Of a stretch of DNA of 64,000 nt, positions 13,601 to 28,600 are shown one piece after another. Source of the stretch: Anticarsia gemmatalis (lineage: Eukaryota; Arthropoda; Insecta; Lepidoptera; Erebidae); assembly GCF_050436995.1 (NCBI RefSeq), contig NC_134765.1:10133501-10197500 (forward strand). Reading direction: 5' to 3'. The notes beneath the pieces were generated by a model. That model was not told where the DNA came from and did not search any database. It saw nothing but the letters and a program-made list of their open reading frames with translations. A program made the position numbers and the translations under genes. Position 1 is the stretch's first letter; every line of letters begins with the position of its first letter.

Positions 13601-16600
13601 TTGCTCCAAAACCTCAAGCCCCCTTAGTCGGCCTCCATGGTGCAGTGGTTGAACGCCACGCCACTACCAGTGTGTCTGGTGGTCACGAAATCGATTCCCA
13701 CTCGAAAAAATATATGCGCTATCTACAAATAGTAGTCTCAGGTCTGTCGTTGCACGGGTCCGTTGTTTGTATGTTTGTTAAAGTCTCTCGACACAAGAGC
13801 AATATTTAGTGCGGGAGTTGTAGTTAAAAAAAAGCTTAATTCTGGACCACTTGCCATTAAATGCGGCTGAAACTGCGAGCGATAACTATGTTAGCATTTT
13901 GCGTAATATTTAACGGAAGTCGAGCGTCCAATACTGTAACAGTCGGCCCACAATGTTGATTTTATCTCTAAAAATAGTTTTATGATGCACTTGTGTGTTT
14001 TACAACAACAGTTAATGATCTTTAAATTGCTGTATGTTTATCTTTTTGCCGTGTATTTTATTCTAGAATTTTAATTTGACTGAGGAAATATCTACGTAAC
14101 TATGGCTAAGAACTGAGTGTGGGTATGGTACAATAGTCAAGGTCAATTTACCTGCATCGTAGGTTCGATTCGGATACGAGTTTGGGTGTTAAAAATGAAT
14201 GAATTAATGTATTTGTCTGTACAGCATTGACTGCTATTTGCGGCAGATACTACTAGTAAGGGGTAATGGACCTGTCTAGTGTCTAGGACCTTGTGGCACG
14301 ATGGGAATAATACTACTTGGATAACTTTAAGATACATTCTTGTAATTTATTTTCTTATCAATTGAACATCTGCGCATTCATTTGTTTGTTCCTTTCCCCT
14401 TGAACACCTTTTATACGGGCACTCTTTCATCCGCGATTTTGTATCATGCGCGATAGAGTGTGTGTGTAAAGTGGCTATTATGTAATTTTTGCAAGTCAGC
14501 GGTGCGTAAGCGATGACAATCAATATTGATAAATATCACTTCGTGTGCACATCTTATTTCAGGGGGTAGGTAGTGTAAAAAGCCAGTGTATTGCATAATC
14601 TAGACTGTTTATAGAAAATGCTTAAGTCATTCAATTAGTTATCAAAGGATTGTATATGTAACTGTTGCGCAAAGATTTCGGTTTGCTACCTGGAGTTAAG
14701 CCATAGAGTTGTTCGTGAGTTTTTCTGTCAAAGAAATTCTCAGTTGCGTGAAGATTGAAAGTTGAGGGTCTTAAAGTGCTTTCGAAGCAGGTCTTCACTA
14801 AGGGTTAAGTAAGACCGACGCTGGTTATCATAGCCGAATATTTCCTTAAAGACATTGCATTATCATTATTAAGCTACACTTAGGGCCAGATACACAACCT
14901 ATCTGCTAATGAATGGAAACAACTAGGTACCTAAAACCCTTCAGATAAGCTATTCGACACTTATCCAGATGTGATGAAACCGGGCCCTAGGCTCTCAGGA
15001 AATCACGGAAAATATTTTTATCGTAGGTATAGCTGTTAGTGTCATCTTAGTGTCAAAGTTATTCAAGCCGCCTGAAGAACTTTTGGCATGGCTTAAAGAC
15101 TATTCTATCTATCTATATCTTAAGATACAACAACCAGGTGCAACTTTTGTCGAGCCTCCGAAGCACGGAGGTGTTCGGCCTTAATACCTCTACATGGCCA
15201 CCCATCTCTAAAATAACCTTGCCCTACGCACAAATCGCTTACCGACCGGTAAGCGCAATTGCCTAATGATCTATGGACTACTTTAATGATCTATGAATGA
15301 ACGCAGGCGAAGTCGCGAACAATCTATAGTGCTGATAATAAGTCGAGTATTGATAGTGTCGATAACATAAAGCAGACGAACAAATATGAGTATAAGCACA
15401 ACAGATAAACGTTAATGACTGAACAAATATCAATGTTGATTTAATTGAAATATTCTCCATCGTAGGTGTTTGTTCTGGAAATATATAATGATGTGTCGTG
15501 GCGGGAGTGGCGCAATGGTTAGTTTGTTGATTGAGTTTATTGAGATGTCGTGGGTTCGATTCCCGTTCAGGATAATACAACAAGATTATACATATTTTGA
15601 TGATTTAAAGTACCTACTGCAACATATATTTGTACACTAATTAAATAGATTACTCGCTTTTGTCGGCGAATTCTTCCTCGTAAAAAGATTTCTCGGGGTA
15701 AAAATACCCAGGTTTGTAGTTTTTGCGCGAAAGAGTTATAAGCAGGCATATTATCTATCATCACAATCGATTATTATAATAAAATTACATATAGATTAAG
15801 GTAATAAATATAACAAAGACCCCTTTTCACGCCTATATGGACTCGAAAACTACCGAACAGACTATAGTTTTATTGATATTGTGTGAATTCAATGTTATGC
15901 TTCAAAAGGAAAATGTAGCTCTAATAATGACATTTAGGATTTTTGTAAATTGGCTTTATTTTACGTAAATACATGCATAGGGGTACATATCGGGTTAGTT
16001 ATGTCAAAAATTGTAGGAAGAGGTGTATGAAATACACCCACGATTCGCCATTTACAATCAAAATCAAAACATTTATTCATATAGGTAAAATTATGACACT
16101 TAAGATAGTTGTTACAATACAATTACTGAATCTACAATGTTAGTCCTATTGCCATATTTCGAACGCATTGCTAAACTCCGGGCAGCTATTGAGAAATATT
16201 GTTATATACCTAAATTAGAAAATACCAGTAGCACTTTGCCAGACCCGGAAATCCAACCCCAAATATCCAACGATCTTCTCTTAGTCATCAGTCACTCAGT
16301 AACGGAAGAGTTTTAAATATATTGATGACTAGCTGACCCGCGCAACTTCGCTTGCGCCACAAAAGAGAGAATGGGTCAAATTTTTCCCTGTTTTTGTAAC
16401 ATTTTTTACTGGTACTCTGCTCCTACCGGTCGTAGCGTGATGATACATAGCCTATAACCTTCGTCGATAAATGGGCTATCTAACATTGAAAGAATTTTTC
16501 AAATCGGACCAGTAGTTTCTGAGATTAGCGCGTTCAAACAAACAAACAAACAAACAAACTCTTCAGCTTTATAATATTAGTATAGATTGAAAAGATACAG

Positions 16601-19600
16601 AAAATTTCATGGCGCTTCCGACGGCAGTCTCTACAATTGATTAAACGCTTGTAAAATGGGCGTGTTTGTAATATTCTTTAATCTCTGACGATGTAAGGCG
16701 CTTGATTACGGATAAACAGATCAATCAGTCAGCCATGATTATTCACTTGTATATTTTCACGATGTATGCTGACACAGCAAATGTGTGGCTACCGTATTAT
16801 GTTGATGCAATACAAATTATCTTGAAGAAACTGATGAACAACTGTGATTTATATTGAAACATGAAATTGATAGACATTTTGCGTATTGCGCTCTGCAAAG
16901 ATGATAAGGTGTTGGTTACCTTTATCAGGTGTAATTTTGACAGTTGTTTCTATACATTTGATGTCACTAACTGTCAAATAGATTATCCGACATTTATCCA
17001 TAGGGTATGAAACGGACTATTTTTTAGTTTCTTTTTTGAAGACAACTTCCGTTTGAAGAATTGCTCTTGTATCCCGGGTACTTTTACAAACATACAAACA
17101 ACGGACACAAAGTACAACCAGACTAGAAACAATTATATGTGGATCACACAAATAAATGTTGCATGTGGGAATTGAACCCACGACCACCCGACACAATGTT
17201 AGCGGCGGCGTGGTGACCTAAATGGTGACACATCGAGTTCCTCCGAGTTTCGGAAGGCACGTTAAATTGTGGGTCCCTGCTGTCATTTTCGAAGATCTTT
17301 GACAGTCGTTAACCGTAGTCAGAAGTGTAAAAGTTTGACAAACAGTCTAACCGAAAGGTATCGTGTTATAACCCAGGTAACTGCATGGGTTGTGGAGGTC
17401 AGATAGGCAGTCGCTCTATGGAAAACACTGGTATTCAGCTGCATCCGGTGAGACTGGAAGCCGTCTCCAACATAGTTTGGAAGAAAGCCTGAGCTGATTT
17501 ATTTCTATGCTATTGGTTAGTAAAACGCACCATCTTGTTATCGCATTAACCAACCATGGAAGTTGGCAAACGATATTAGGAACTAATTGAAACACTAATT
17601 AATTTAAAATTGATATATTAGTTCATTCGAGAATTCTTGTTGCTAAAGGCAAGAGTTTTACAAATACATATTTTAATAAATTAATGTTTTAAGTCACTTA
17701 CAGATCTAGGCCCTTCGTTTTGGACTTGAAATTTCAAATGCTCGGTACCTACTTGACTTGGTTTACATACATACTGTTAGCGATAAATAACGTAATCTTT
17801 TCTGCTTAGACCCCCCTGTTCTTAAACAAATTGAACTAGAAATAGTGGAAGAACTGGAATTGTTTTTAAGATGTATTAATGATTGCTTGCATTCCTAAAA
17901 AGGTCTTTAACGCATTTCTGGAGGGTATGTAAAGTCTCTAACCGCAATTGGCCAGATTGGTGGACTCAAAACATTCTCTTATTTCGGGAGGAGACCCTTG
18001 CCCAGCAGTCCGACAGTATTAGTTTTAAAGCTACATGATTCTTTCAATGTAAATCCGATGATGTATAAATCTGGGTTTCTTGCGGTTTTATGAAAAATAC
18101 GATTTTCCTCTTCGTGCTTCAACAATAATATTATTGGAACATAAATAAATGAGTCTATTGTATGCAATGCATATTGTTGGAAGTTTCTTACTAAAGAGTT
18201 ACCGGCTGCGGTCTTAATTTTACTAGTCAAGTAATTATTTAGTGTGTTTCGTTATAAATGATGGATTGTCGTACTTTTGTAAGTATAATAATCCGATAAT
18301 ACAGGCAAATTGCAGTTTTAACGAACTGTAAGGTCTAACGACCAGTTTCTTTGTCAAAAGTAACAGCCAAAGTATAGGGGTAAAGTAAAAATGCCAATAT
18401 TGTTCAACAAACTTAAGTGCAATTTTTACTTTGGCTGAAAATGGCCGTAAGTTTCCTTTTTTCCGTACTCGAATATGTTTCTCTATTTATGACACGTTCA
18501 CTTATAGACAATATTACAAATCATCTGAGTTAATAGTAGTTCAAGAGGCATCAACGATAACTTATCAACTACTTACTTATATATTGTCGCAATCATTGCG
18601 TTCTGTAGTCGGCCATAACGCGTCCCGAGTGAGTACGCGCGCTCGCTCCCGCCAAAACTGTTTTGAATTCAAAACTTCAGTGACAGTTCGTTGTGTTTTT
18701 TTTTTATTAACTTTTTAATAAGTTTTAGTGCAATGGATATTCTCAGCAAGGTTTGTTTGTTATTTAATTAATTTGTCCTCTATTGTCGGTCGTTCAGCTG
18801 ACGATTGATAAAGCAGTAGTATTTCTGCGTAGTGAATAGTGATGTTGTCATTGATGCGTGCGCTGAATTTTTATCTTCAAACTATACATAACATGACCTT
18901 TTTTAATGGGTTCTAGAGACTGCTCGAGATTTTTTGCTTTTTTTTCGACTGCACCTACTAGTTTATTACTAATTTATATCACAATATTGTCTGAAATCCA
19001 AGCTTCCTGTTTTAATACAAACAGAATAAAAACCCTCATTAAGTCCAGTCACTATGATAAGGATTTTAAAGTTAATACGTAACTTGGAGTTTGACCTACT
19101 GATGACCTCAACATTGGCCGTCACAGTTAAAACGTCTGAAAAACACAGACCATACATAGATAAGGCCATATTAAGTAAACTGAACTTATACGTTATTCAG
19201 AAAAAATCTTCTTACCGTATCGCCTTTGACGTGGCTTAACGACTTTTTACGTGCCCTCCGAAGCACGGAGACGCCCAGTTTAAATACCACTATGCAACTC
19301 CCATCTATGAAATAACCGCGCCAAGGTTTGCTTAACCCACTGATCGTTTACCGACCGGTAAGCGCAACTGACGATTTTTAACCATATTATATTTTAAACA
19401 TACAGAGAATATTTTAAGTAGACTTCAGCTTTACAGCGGAAATATAGTCCTTTTCTTCTGTTTTTCAGTTAAAATATAACTATTGTTCTTTGTATGTGTA
19501 TTGTGTTCTACGATATAATAATATATGTATGTGCGCCATCGTAGTGTAGTAGTTGAGCGCTCTTTATTGCAATGTCATTTAAATAGACGACCATGTGTGA

Positions 19601-22600
19601 ATAAAATTGCTGGGCAGGGTTGTCGCGTAAAATAATATTTAAAGTTTGCAAAACTGAAATAAACTTTTATCAATTGTGCTGGTTTCATATAAAAAAATAA
19701 TCGAAACTAGTTCATATTCCCACTGTCAATGTTACCCAAATGATTCGAAGTTACCCAGATTGACTGTATTACAAAAAAAAGTCGAAAAACTGGTCAAGTG
19801 TGAGTTGGACTTGCGTACGTAGGATACCATACCATTAGCTATAAAAAACGCCAAAAACTTTTGTTGTATGGGAGCCCCTAACATATTATTTTATTCTGCA
19901 ATTCAATATTTGCTGTTATAGCGACAACAGAAATACATCATCAGTGACAATTTCAACGGTCTACCTTTCACCGTTCATGAGACAGCCTGGTGACAGACAC
20001 ACAGACAGACAGACAATTGATATTTTCTTTTTATGAGACCGCAATAATTATCCAGATTTATTGACATTTCTCATTATAATATCTACTTATTGTCACGTCA
20101 CTTTATCTTCTAACGTAAATATTTCTACACCTTTGACCTTTTATTGATACAGCAGTGGAATAAAATTGACCTTTTATCATGACGACAATACTATCTAAAG
20201 ATACGCACTTATTTACATTTAATTAATTATATTAATTGCATTACATAATTTAAAACTGTAGCTTTAATAAATAGTCATTTAAATCCATCTTAAACTTAAG
20301 CTTTATAGGCTCCCAAATATCGGTTTCCGATTTTGGGTATTCAATTTGAAGAATTATTTGTCGTTTTGTTTTATGTTATGTTGGGTGTTATTTTCCCGAA
20401 CATTTATCTACACATATTCGGCATTGCCGCTCGACTTGGATGTATAATGCCGAACTGAATATGTGTAGCAAGCCTTACCTATAACAATCGAAAAAATAAC
20501 TGTAATAAACCAAAAATCTCGTAAATATATTAAATTCTTTCAGAAAACCGCTGGATAGCTTATAGTATTAGTAGTTAGTGGTATAATGGCCAGTTTTAAA
20601 GCTAATAAACGGGTGTCAGATAGCCTATCTGCCAAATTCTATCTAATTAGCTGTGATAGGTATTTTGAAGTAGTTAACCCTAAGTTTTCTTGTAAAATCT
20701 TACACAGTAATCTAGCAGCTAGCCAGTACTTATCTGTGAATCTTATAAGACTGCATGCTTAAACAAAGTTCACCTTGATTTCTTCCCATAACTATTTTGA
20801 CAACCTTGGCAGCCATTACGCAATAGTTTAATAGGTCTTTATGTATGTATGTATGTTTGTATGTATGTATGTATGTACAACTGCGCACTTTATTAACGCC
20901 AATTACAGCAATACAATCAACCTATCAACCATCTGTGAGTGAACAGAACTATTTAGATCCTTTTTATTGGATAATTAATTTATCATCCATTTTCTTGTTA
21001 AAGTTTATTTAATGGAATATCCGCCATGTTCTTGCGACTTCAAAATCTAGGCATTAAATAAAAAAGTTAGTTCTTGTCTATTCGTATTTTTTGGACTGGC
21101 AATTATGTTATGCGTTTGATAAATAAAAATGTTGATCCAAGGTCAATTAAGTGTTTTAATAATAATGATTAAAAACTTAATTCCAGGAATGACGTCGGGT
21201 TTTCTCTCGACAGCAAAAGACATAGGCAATAACTAGTTCCACCAAAGTAAAACGTTGATAGCCCTACGCGCTTAATAATTGAAACGAAACATTACCGAGT
21301 GATAACTACTTACATAGTAGTAAACAGTTTACTACATGACAGTTATTTGCGCGGGAAAACTATTTTGACGTATGTTGTCACGTGTTTTGTCTTAAGCTAT
21401 ACGAAGAGGCTGTAGGGGCATAGTTTCCCTTGCCTGCACTTACTAACGCGAAAAGAAAATGTCATTTTTAATGGCTTTCTGCTAAATTATTTGTTTTTTT
21501 TTTTTATATAAGAAAAGCTTCTACCCCCGTCTTCTTCCGCGTGACTTCCCGGGTAATTCAGGTTATAAGCTACCCTGATAGCTTATAACCTGAATTACCC
21601 CGGGAAATTACCAATTTCGTTAAAATCCTTTCAGTAGTTTTACCTTGAAAGAGTAACGAACATACATACATACATACATCTATTCGCACTTAAAATTTCG
21701 CATTAATACTATTAGTAGGATTTTATAGGTACGAATTTTGGGACTGGAACATTTTTTTACACAAAATATGTGTGTGATTAACGTGCGTGTTTTCATTGCA
21801 ACGATTAAATACTAATTTACCATTTTTTCATTGCAAGACAGAAAAACATTTTGAGCTTACGGTAACGCTGACTGTGCATAAACCTTTGCTTAAAAAATAA
21901 ATAAAAAATCTTTAGCTGTAATAATCTAATATTACGATAAGTAATAGTAAAGTATGTTTTGCACACATTTGTATACAACTTTTTCAATTCTCAGAAAATA
22001 TTTTTTGACCCGACCCAGGATTCGATCACGAGACCTCTCGTACGGCGGTCGCATACATTACCCACCGCGCCACAGAGGCAGTCATTTGCAAAAGACACCG
22101 ACATAGTTATACGTCTGCCACCCGCAATCCATGTCTATATCTTTTGTATTTACTTCACACCTTCGCAGCTGTTTATTGCTATCTTCAGGCACACAAAGTT
22201 AACTGGCACGTTAGTCATTAGTGTGTAGTACAGACGACTGCAGTTTATCTTGTGAACTAGATAGCACAATTGAATTATTTGCTTCATCCTGGTCTCAATA
22301 GTGTTAGCAATAGATATGACACGTGCACACCTATTTATAGAACTGTGATTTATTGACATACATACATAAAATCACGCCTTTTTAGGGGTAGGCATACACA
22401 CTATCGGACGTTCTTAGGAGAGTACAGGATAACCCGCGGGAAAGCAGCGCGGTCCTTGCCAGATGAGCGCGGCGCGTTGTCTTTCCTTTCCCCTTGCACA
22501 CCTTTACACGTGTGCTCTTTCACGTGCGATTGTTGTTTTTGATAGAGAGTGTGTGTAAAGGGAGCTATTGACCAAAGAACGCCACTTGGTACAATCCTTA

Positions 22601-25600
22601 CAAACCTCCCTTGCTTTCATATTCATACATCTTGTCACATTGATTTAATGAGGGCTTTAATAACAATTTCTACTACAAAAGATTAACCCTCGTATTCATC
22701 AACACACTATAATCCTATTTAAGTTAAAAAACTACTATAATATGTTTTCTCTTTTTAATTTCGCTAAGGAGTGAAAGAAACAAAATTCTTTATAAGCCTT
22801 TCATAACTTCATACTTATATTTTTATGAATAAGAAGGTTAGTTTTCACTTGTTTTTATAATGATTTATTTTCTCCCGTTAGTCTAATTGCTGATGTGTAG
22901 CCTTTCTCATGAATGTAGGTATCACAGACAAAATGAAGTCGATAAAAAAGTACATTGAACTGGTAGTTTCAGACGTGAGTGCGGTTAAAGAAACTAATAA
23001 CTTTTTCAGCACTAAATTAGTATAGATACATGTAAGTGACGATTATAATTATTGTAACGGTGACTTATCTTAATAGAACACTTATATGTAAGTGGGTGAT
23101 ACTTTACGAAATTAATGAGGTACTTAGCACTTAAATAGACTATGAATTAATGTGATGTGACGTAATTGAAGTCGAAGGTTCTGCTGTCGCCATTTTTCAC
23201 GGCTAGCACCAAGAGTCCAGCAAATAAAGTTCAGATGCAATATGGCAAAGAAAAGTTCATAGGCCACAATATCTAGTTTTCTTTTGTGACAATTTTTATA
23301 CAAAAACTCATGCAAAAGCAAGCCAATTCCAATGTTAGCATAGTTTATAAATTAAAAAGTAATTTGCCGATAATTTTATAACCGTGGTCAATGTTACCAG
23401 CACATACATACATACATACATAAAGTCAAGCAGTTAACATTGCGAGCACTGATAACTTCATAACATAACGGCAAGCCTTATGTACTGTGGGTTCGAACAT
23501 TCATAGTTGAATAGCACTAAGAAAAGTAGCCACCCTTGGCTAGCTCTTAGGATGATGAAAAACCATATGGAGCATATAATAGGCAACTGTATAGAAAACA
23601 TAGTTTTGGGTTCTCAGTTGCTTGGTTACTTGATATTGATTTAAGCCCTATTTACATAATACCAGGAGAAAACCCCTAGGAACTAAATTAAGTCCTATAA
23701 TCTATACTAATATAATAAAGCTGAAGAGTTTGTTTGTTTGATTGTTTGTTTGTTTGTTTGAACGCGCTAATCTCAGGAACTACTGATCCGATTTGAAAAA
23801 TTCTTTCAGTGTTAGATAGACCATTTATCGAGGAAGGTTATAGGCTATATATCATCACGCTACGACCAAAAGGAGCAGAGTACCAGTAAAAAATGTTACA
23901 AAAACGGGGAAAATTTTGACCAATTCTCTCTTACGTGACGCAAGCGAAGTTGCGCGGGTCAGCTAGTCTAAAATAAAATCTTGAATAAACCACTCGGGTG
24001 CAACTAAAAGAACATTATAATATCTATCTAAATGCACACCATTTTCTATATTGACATTTTCAACATCACAAATGGTATTTATGACATAAAACTATAACAA
24101 TATTATTATGTAAAACGTCTGTTAGCTGTTATCTATTGTTATTTAGATTAAACATGTAAATGTTCATATAATACACACAGTAATACACGTAGGTAATAGT
24201 AGGTGTACAGTCAATGGCGTCTTATTATCGTGTTATCAGGCGGATCATGATTATACCTTGTTTACTAATCGCACTATTATTTTGGTATTAGTTATTACTG
24301 GTCTAGGATTTTCGCTTGATTATTCTACGGTAGTGGTTTCCAACCAGTCGTCCGTGGAAGTCAAAAAATGGTCGGCGAACGATTTTAAAATTTATAATTT
24401 TCAGGATGATTTATTATACTTTATTTTTAATATACTTACATAGTGGTCACTGCTAATAAGAATAATATAAAAGTCGTCCCGGACTAAGAAAAGGTTGGGA
24501 ATCTCTTTTCTATGGGGTAAAAGGTGATAAACTACCCCACATTCTCATATTGCCAAGTATGATTATCATTCCTACCAATGTGCCAAAAAGCAACTTTTTC
24601 ATTAATTTCGTGGGAATGTTACCAAAATTGAGCAGCTACTGAAAAAAAAAACTTGTGCAGAAAATCACCAATTCAGTATAGATTTATGCAACTGAAATCT
24701 TCACGACCAATTTCACAATAATGTTTAAATCTTGGATCATCTACGTGCTATGCATTTATACTCGACTTTACACCTACCTACATGAATGAGCATAAAAAAC
24801 TCCATAAAAAAGTCAAAAAACATGGTGTATCAAATTATCCAATGATGTGTTCATACAAACACCGCGTACGCAGCGATAAGACCTTCCATTATTATATCTA
24901 ACTTCAGTGACTCGGTGATAAAGCCTGCGAGTACCTGTGTTGTGCACCACAGTTAGTTCGTGTATTAAAATTATTGTGATGAACGGAGATACACCCTTTT
25001 ATCGCCAGTGGGTATGTTTAAATTGTTTTGGAGTTTAATTTTTTATATTAGAAGAGTGGAGAATTTTGAAAAATTTGAGGGATAATTGATTTTGATGGGT
25101 TTCGCGGTGAATATTGACTTTGCCGTTTGATTTTGGCGTTATCTATTAATTAAGCGTATAATTATTTACTAAATTCGGTTTTGAATATTTTTTATGATTC
25201 ACAAAGTTAGTGCGATACTAGTGGAATATTAGTTTTTCTTGGAAATAGATGAATCAGTAAAAAAAACAATTAAACAGCGAAGGAAAATATTGCAGAAAAT
25301 CTTATTGTTACTTTAACCTTATGTGATGTTTGTTTATCCGTAGTTATCTGATTAGCCATAGGTAAAAATCCTGAATTACTAAGCCCTGATATTTTGATAT
25401 GATGATTTTTTATAATCAGATAACATTATTCCAGTCATCATTTTTAACAGATATCCCATACTTTTTTCTGTCAAACGTTTTTTTGCGGGATAAAGTTTTT
25501 AATCTATGTACTGGCTTTGAACTGCAGGTTTTAATTTTCAACTACTTGGTAAAAAGATCTAAAGTCTAGCATTGGAGCAATTACTTGTTTTTCCTTATAA

Positions 25601-28600
25601 ATCAATAAATAATACCGATTAGATTTAAAACAGCAATACTGACACAATAATTGTCAAATTATCTAGAAATCTTCAATTCTTTTATAAGAATAACTGCAAT
25701 TCATTTATAAATATTTCGCATGGAATGTTCGCTACGCAAAAACATCACAAATAGCTCTTTAAAACGATTTCACACATTTAATTACGTATTTAAATAAAAC
25801 TATGACCTTTGTCGTTATGTATGTAAATAAATACATAGTAGTTGACGTTACATAAGTACATACATATTACATAGTTGTCAACCGTGTTTGTATTTATAAC
25901 TGGCTTTACTAGACTACAGATTATATATCTGCCTATTAACCGCCCAGCTTCCCGTTCCCGTACAATTTTCAGGATAAAAACTATCCTATCCTTTTTCGGG
26001 TTTCACGCAGTCAGATGTCGGTACAAAGTTTCATTACAATCGGTTCAGTGGTTTTGGCAAGTACAAAAGATAGATAGAGCTACTTTCGTATTTATAACAT
26101 AAGTAGAGATGATGCAATTATTGAATTAAACATTTTTGTGTAGTGTTGTCAACAGGAAAAAATAGAAAACTCCACAATAAAAGTAATTGCGATACTAATA
26201 ACGGCGCCCGAAAAATGTAACTTAGTTTTCTTAATTAAGATAACGAAGGGGACAGACAGGAAAATAGATCAAAAACGAAAAGAGGAAAATTTGAAAAAAA
26301 GCCAAAGAAAAATGAATAGTCATACTTCGTAAGCAATATATTGCACCAAAAAATTGAGTGCAAAAAGTGGGTGTGCCAGACACACCTGCTGATATTATTG
26401 TGTATCAAGCGTAATGTTATAACATCATGTGTTTCTATGTGGATATACAGATAGATAAACTGATTATGTATATATCTTATCTAGATAGTAATAATATATT
26501 TCATTGTAACAGTGAACTGCGTAAAATTTATCGCACGCATAATGCTTTTAGTTGACGTTATAATATTTATCATATTACTATTACCTAAAGGTGTAGGTAG
26601 ACATGTGTGAAATATGAATATCATTCATTTCGCTATTTACAATGTAAGTCCCAAGTAAATGGGGACGAGTTTACTGCCGTATACCGGAAATGTTAGTAAC
26701 CAAACATCAAAAAAAATAAGTCGCATTATTACGCAAAGCTTCTTCTAAGCTACTATGTCGAAACTACACTCCCGGGCTAGTTTTGCCGAAAGGAAAGTCC
26801 AGCCCGATCCGGGGAAGAACCCAAGACATCTTGCATGCTACAGAACAGTATTTCTGAATGCACTAAGGCCAAGCCAACATAGCCAAATTTTCAGAGCCAA
26901 TATAATTTACTCCTGTTGATCACGTAAAGGTTTTAATAAGGAATGCCGAATATTATAATAGTATCCGAAGTTATTTGGCATTTAGAAATTATGATAGCGT
27001 ACCGGAAGCTTCAATAACAACATAATAATATAATAACCGATTAAAACAGGACCTTACAATTATATACGGCTATATTTCTCTCGTCTAACCTTCCTCGGTC
27101 ACGAAATCAAAATAATTGATGTTTTGTACAAATTACGTAGTAATGTAAATATTCAGACATCTTGGTTTTATCGACAAACATCGTGAGGTCGACATGAATA
27201 TGCTTTTAGATAAATAAATTGTTTTTCTACCTCATTGTGAACTCTGCGTGACTGATAGGTCTTCAAACAGTTCTTGAAGAAATGTGAAGTCTTGAACCAG
27301 TGTCTGGTTCTACAAGGTCTTTATGAGTCTTATTTTGGGATAATTCAATAAATTTTACTTACTATTTATATAGGTACTACAGACGTGTATGAAAAGTACT
27401 TACACGTTTTTTTTTTCATCAGTGTTAGATAATCTCGGACAAACAGACACATACAACACATACAATTCAAACTTAGAAACTCCTTTTTTAAGTCTGAGCA
27501 TAGCGTCCACAAATCCCACTTCTTTTATTAATTTATACCATTTCTGTCTGCTGAGCAAGGGTCTCCTCCCAAACGAGGGAGGCCTTTCCAATTCGACTAC
27601 TAATCTAGGCAAAATAACACTTTCTTTTGAGTTATTCTCAGAAACGACAGAAGTATAGACGTACAGATCAACATATTATATTTTCTGAATTTATCATTCT
27701 TGCTTGCCAATTAATTCCTTTGATAAACAGTAACCATGAAACAAAGAGTTCGATAACATTTTCAAGTTGCCTTTACGCAGTTTTCTAACTATAAAATCGA
27801 TTAAACACCGTATAAGTATAAAATTAACATTATTATCGCATTTTTATAGTTGTACGTGTAGTATAGTCCTACAACTTAGTAGAGAGTAGAAGAAAGGTCC
27901 CATTCACCGCGAGGACAATACTAGAGGGGATTCCTAGGAATAAACCCTTTTATGCATGGTTTGCGAATGGCGAAGATATACAAAACAAAGAATTATTGAC
28001 ATATCTGATAAGAAGTCATGGTAACTTGTTTGATACAGCTATCTTATTTGGACATACACATAATTATAAATTAAACTCTAGATAAATCATGCCTGTTGAT
28101 GCTTTCTGCTAAGTTGCCGGGCTATAGTGGTATACTAATCAGCATGCTTATAAATTATTTTGTCTGATTCATCGATATTCATCACCAGACAATGATGTAG
28201 CACTAATTTATCATACTAGTCGGTGTGCTAGCAACACGATTTAGAAATTGATAGAGGCTACGCGTAAATAAATAATAAAATGTTCCTTAAAACGTTTCTT
28301 GAGGACATGCATAGTCCCGCACCCCCAAGATATTATAATAAATTGATTATAAAATACCTTTAAAATATAACGCGCGCATATTATCATTTCGATTAACTAC
28401 ATCAATTTCAATAATCAGAAAAATCTTCTTCCGAAACAAAAAAACATCAACCAATTAAATCTTTCTTCTTCAGATTCGTAGCCACCAGCGCACTCCGTCA
28501 GGATCGCGGGACTTCAAGGAGGCGACAAAGCGCGATGCCCTCGCGCGCCTGGCCGTGGACCTCGAGAGACTGCTCGCTGCCGTCCCCGAGAACAAGAGGC

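Larger units (their letters stand above)
11628..28473 (+). other. Large UGP intron region between alternative starts and common body
   Basis: Apart from the alternative first exons at 18733 and 24979, no coding exon was recognised in nearly 17 kb. The DNA is AT-rich and filled with short mobile elements, the recognisable ones being listed separately. Stretches such as 15590-16320, 20020-20400, 22850-23700 and 25020-25860 show nothing identifiable. Confidence 0.6.

Noticed and set aside
18431..18718. 95-codon ORF upstream of UGP isoform B
   Set aside because: No family resemblance; it covers the likely promoter and 5' UTR, and its end is a T-rich tract.
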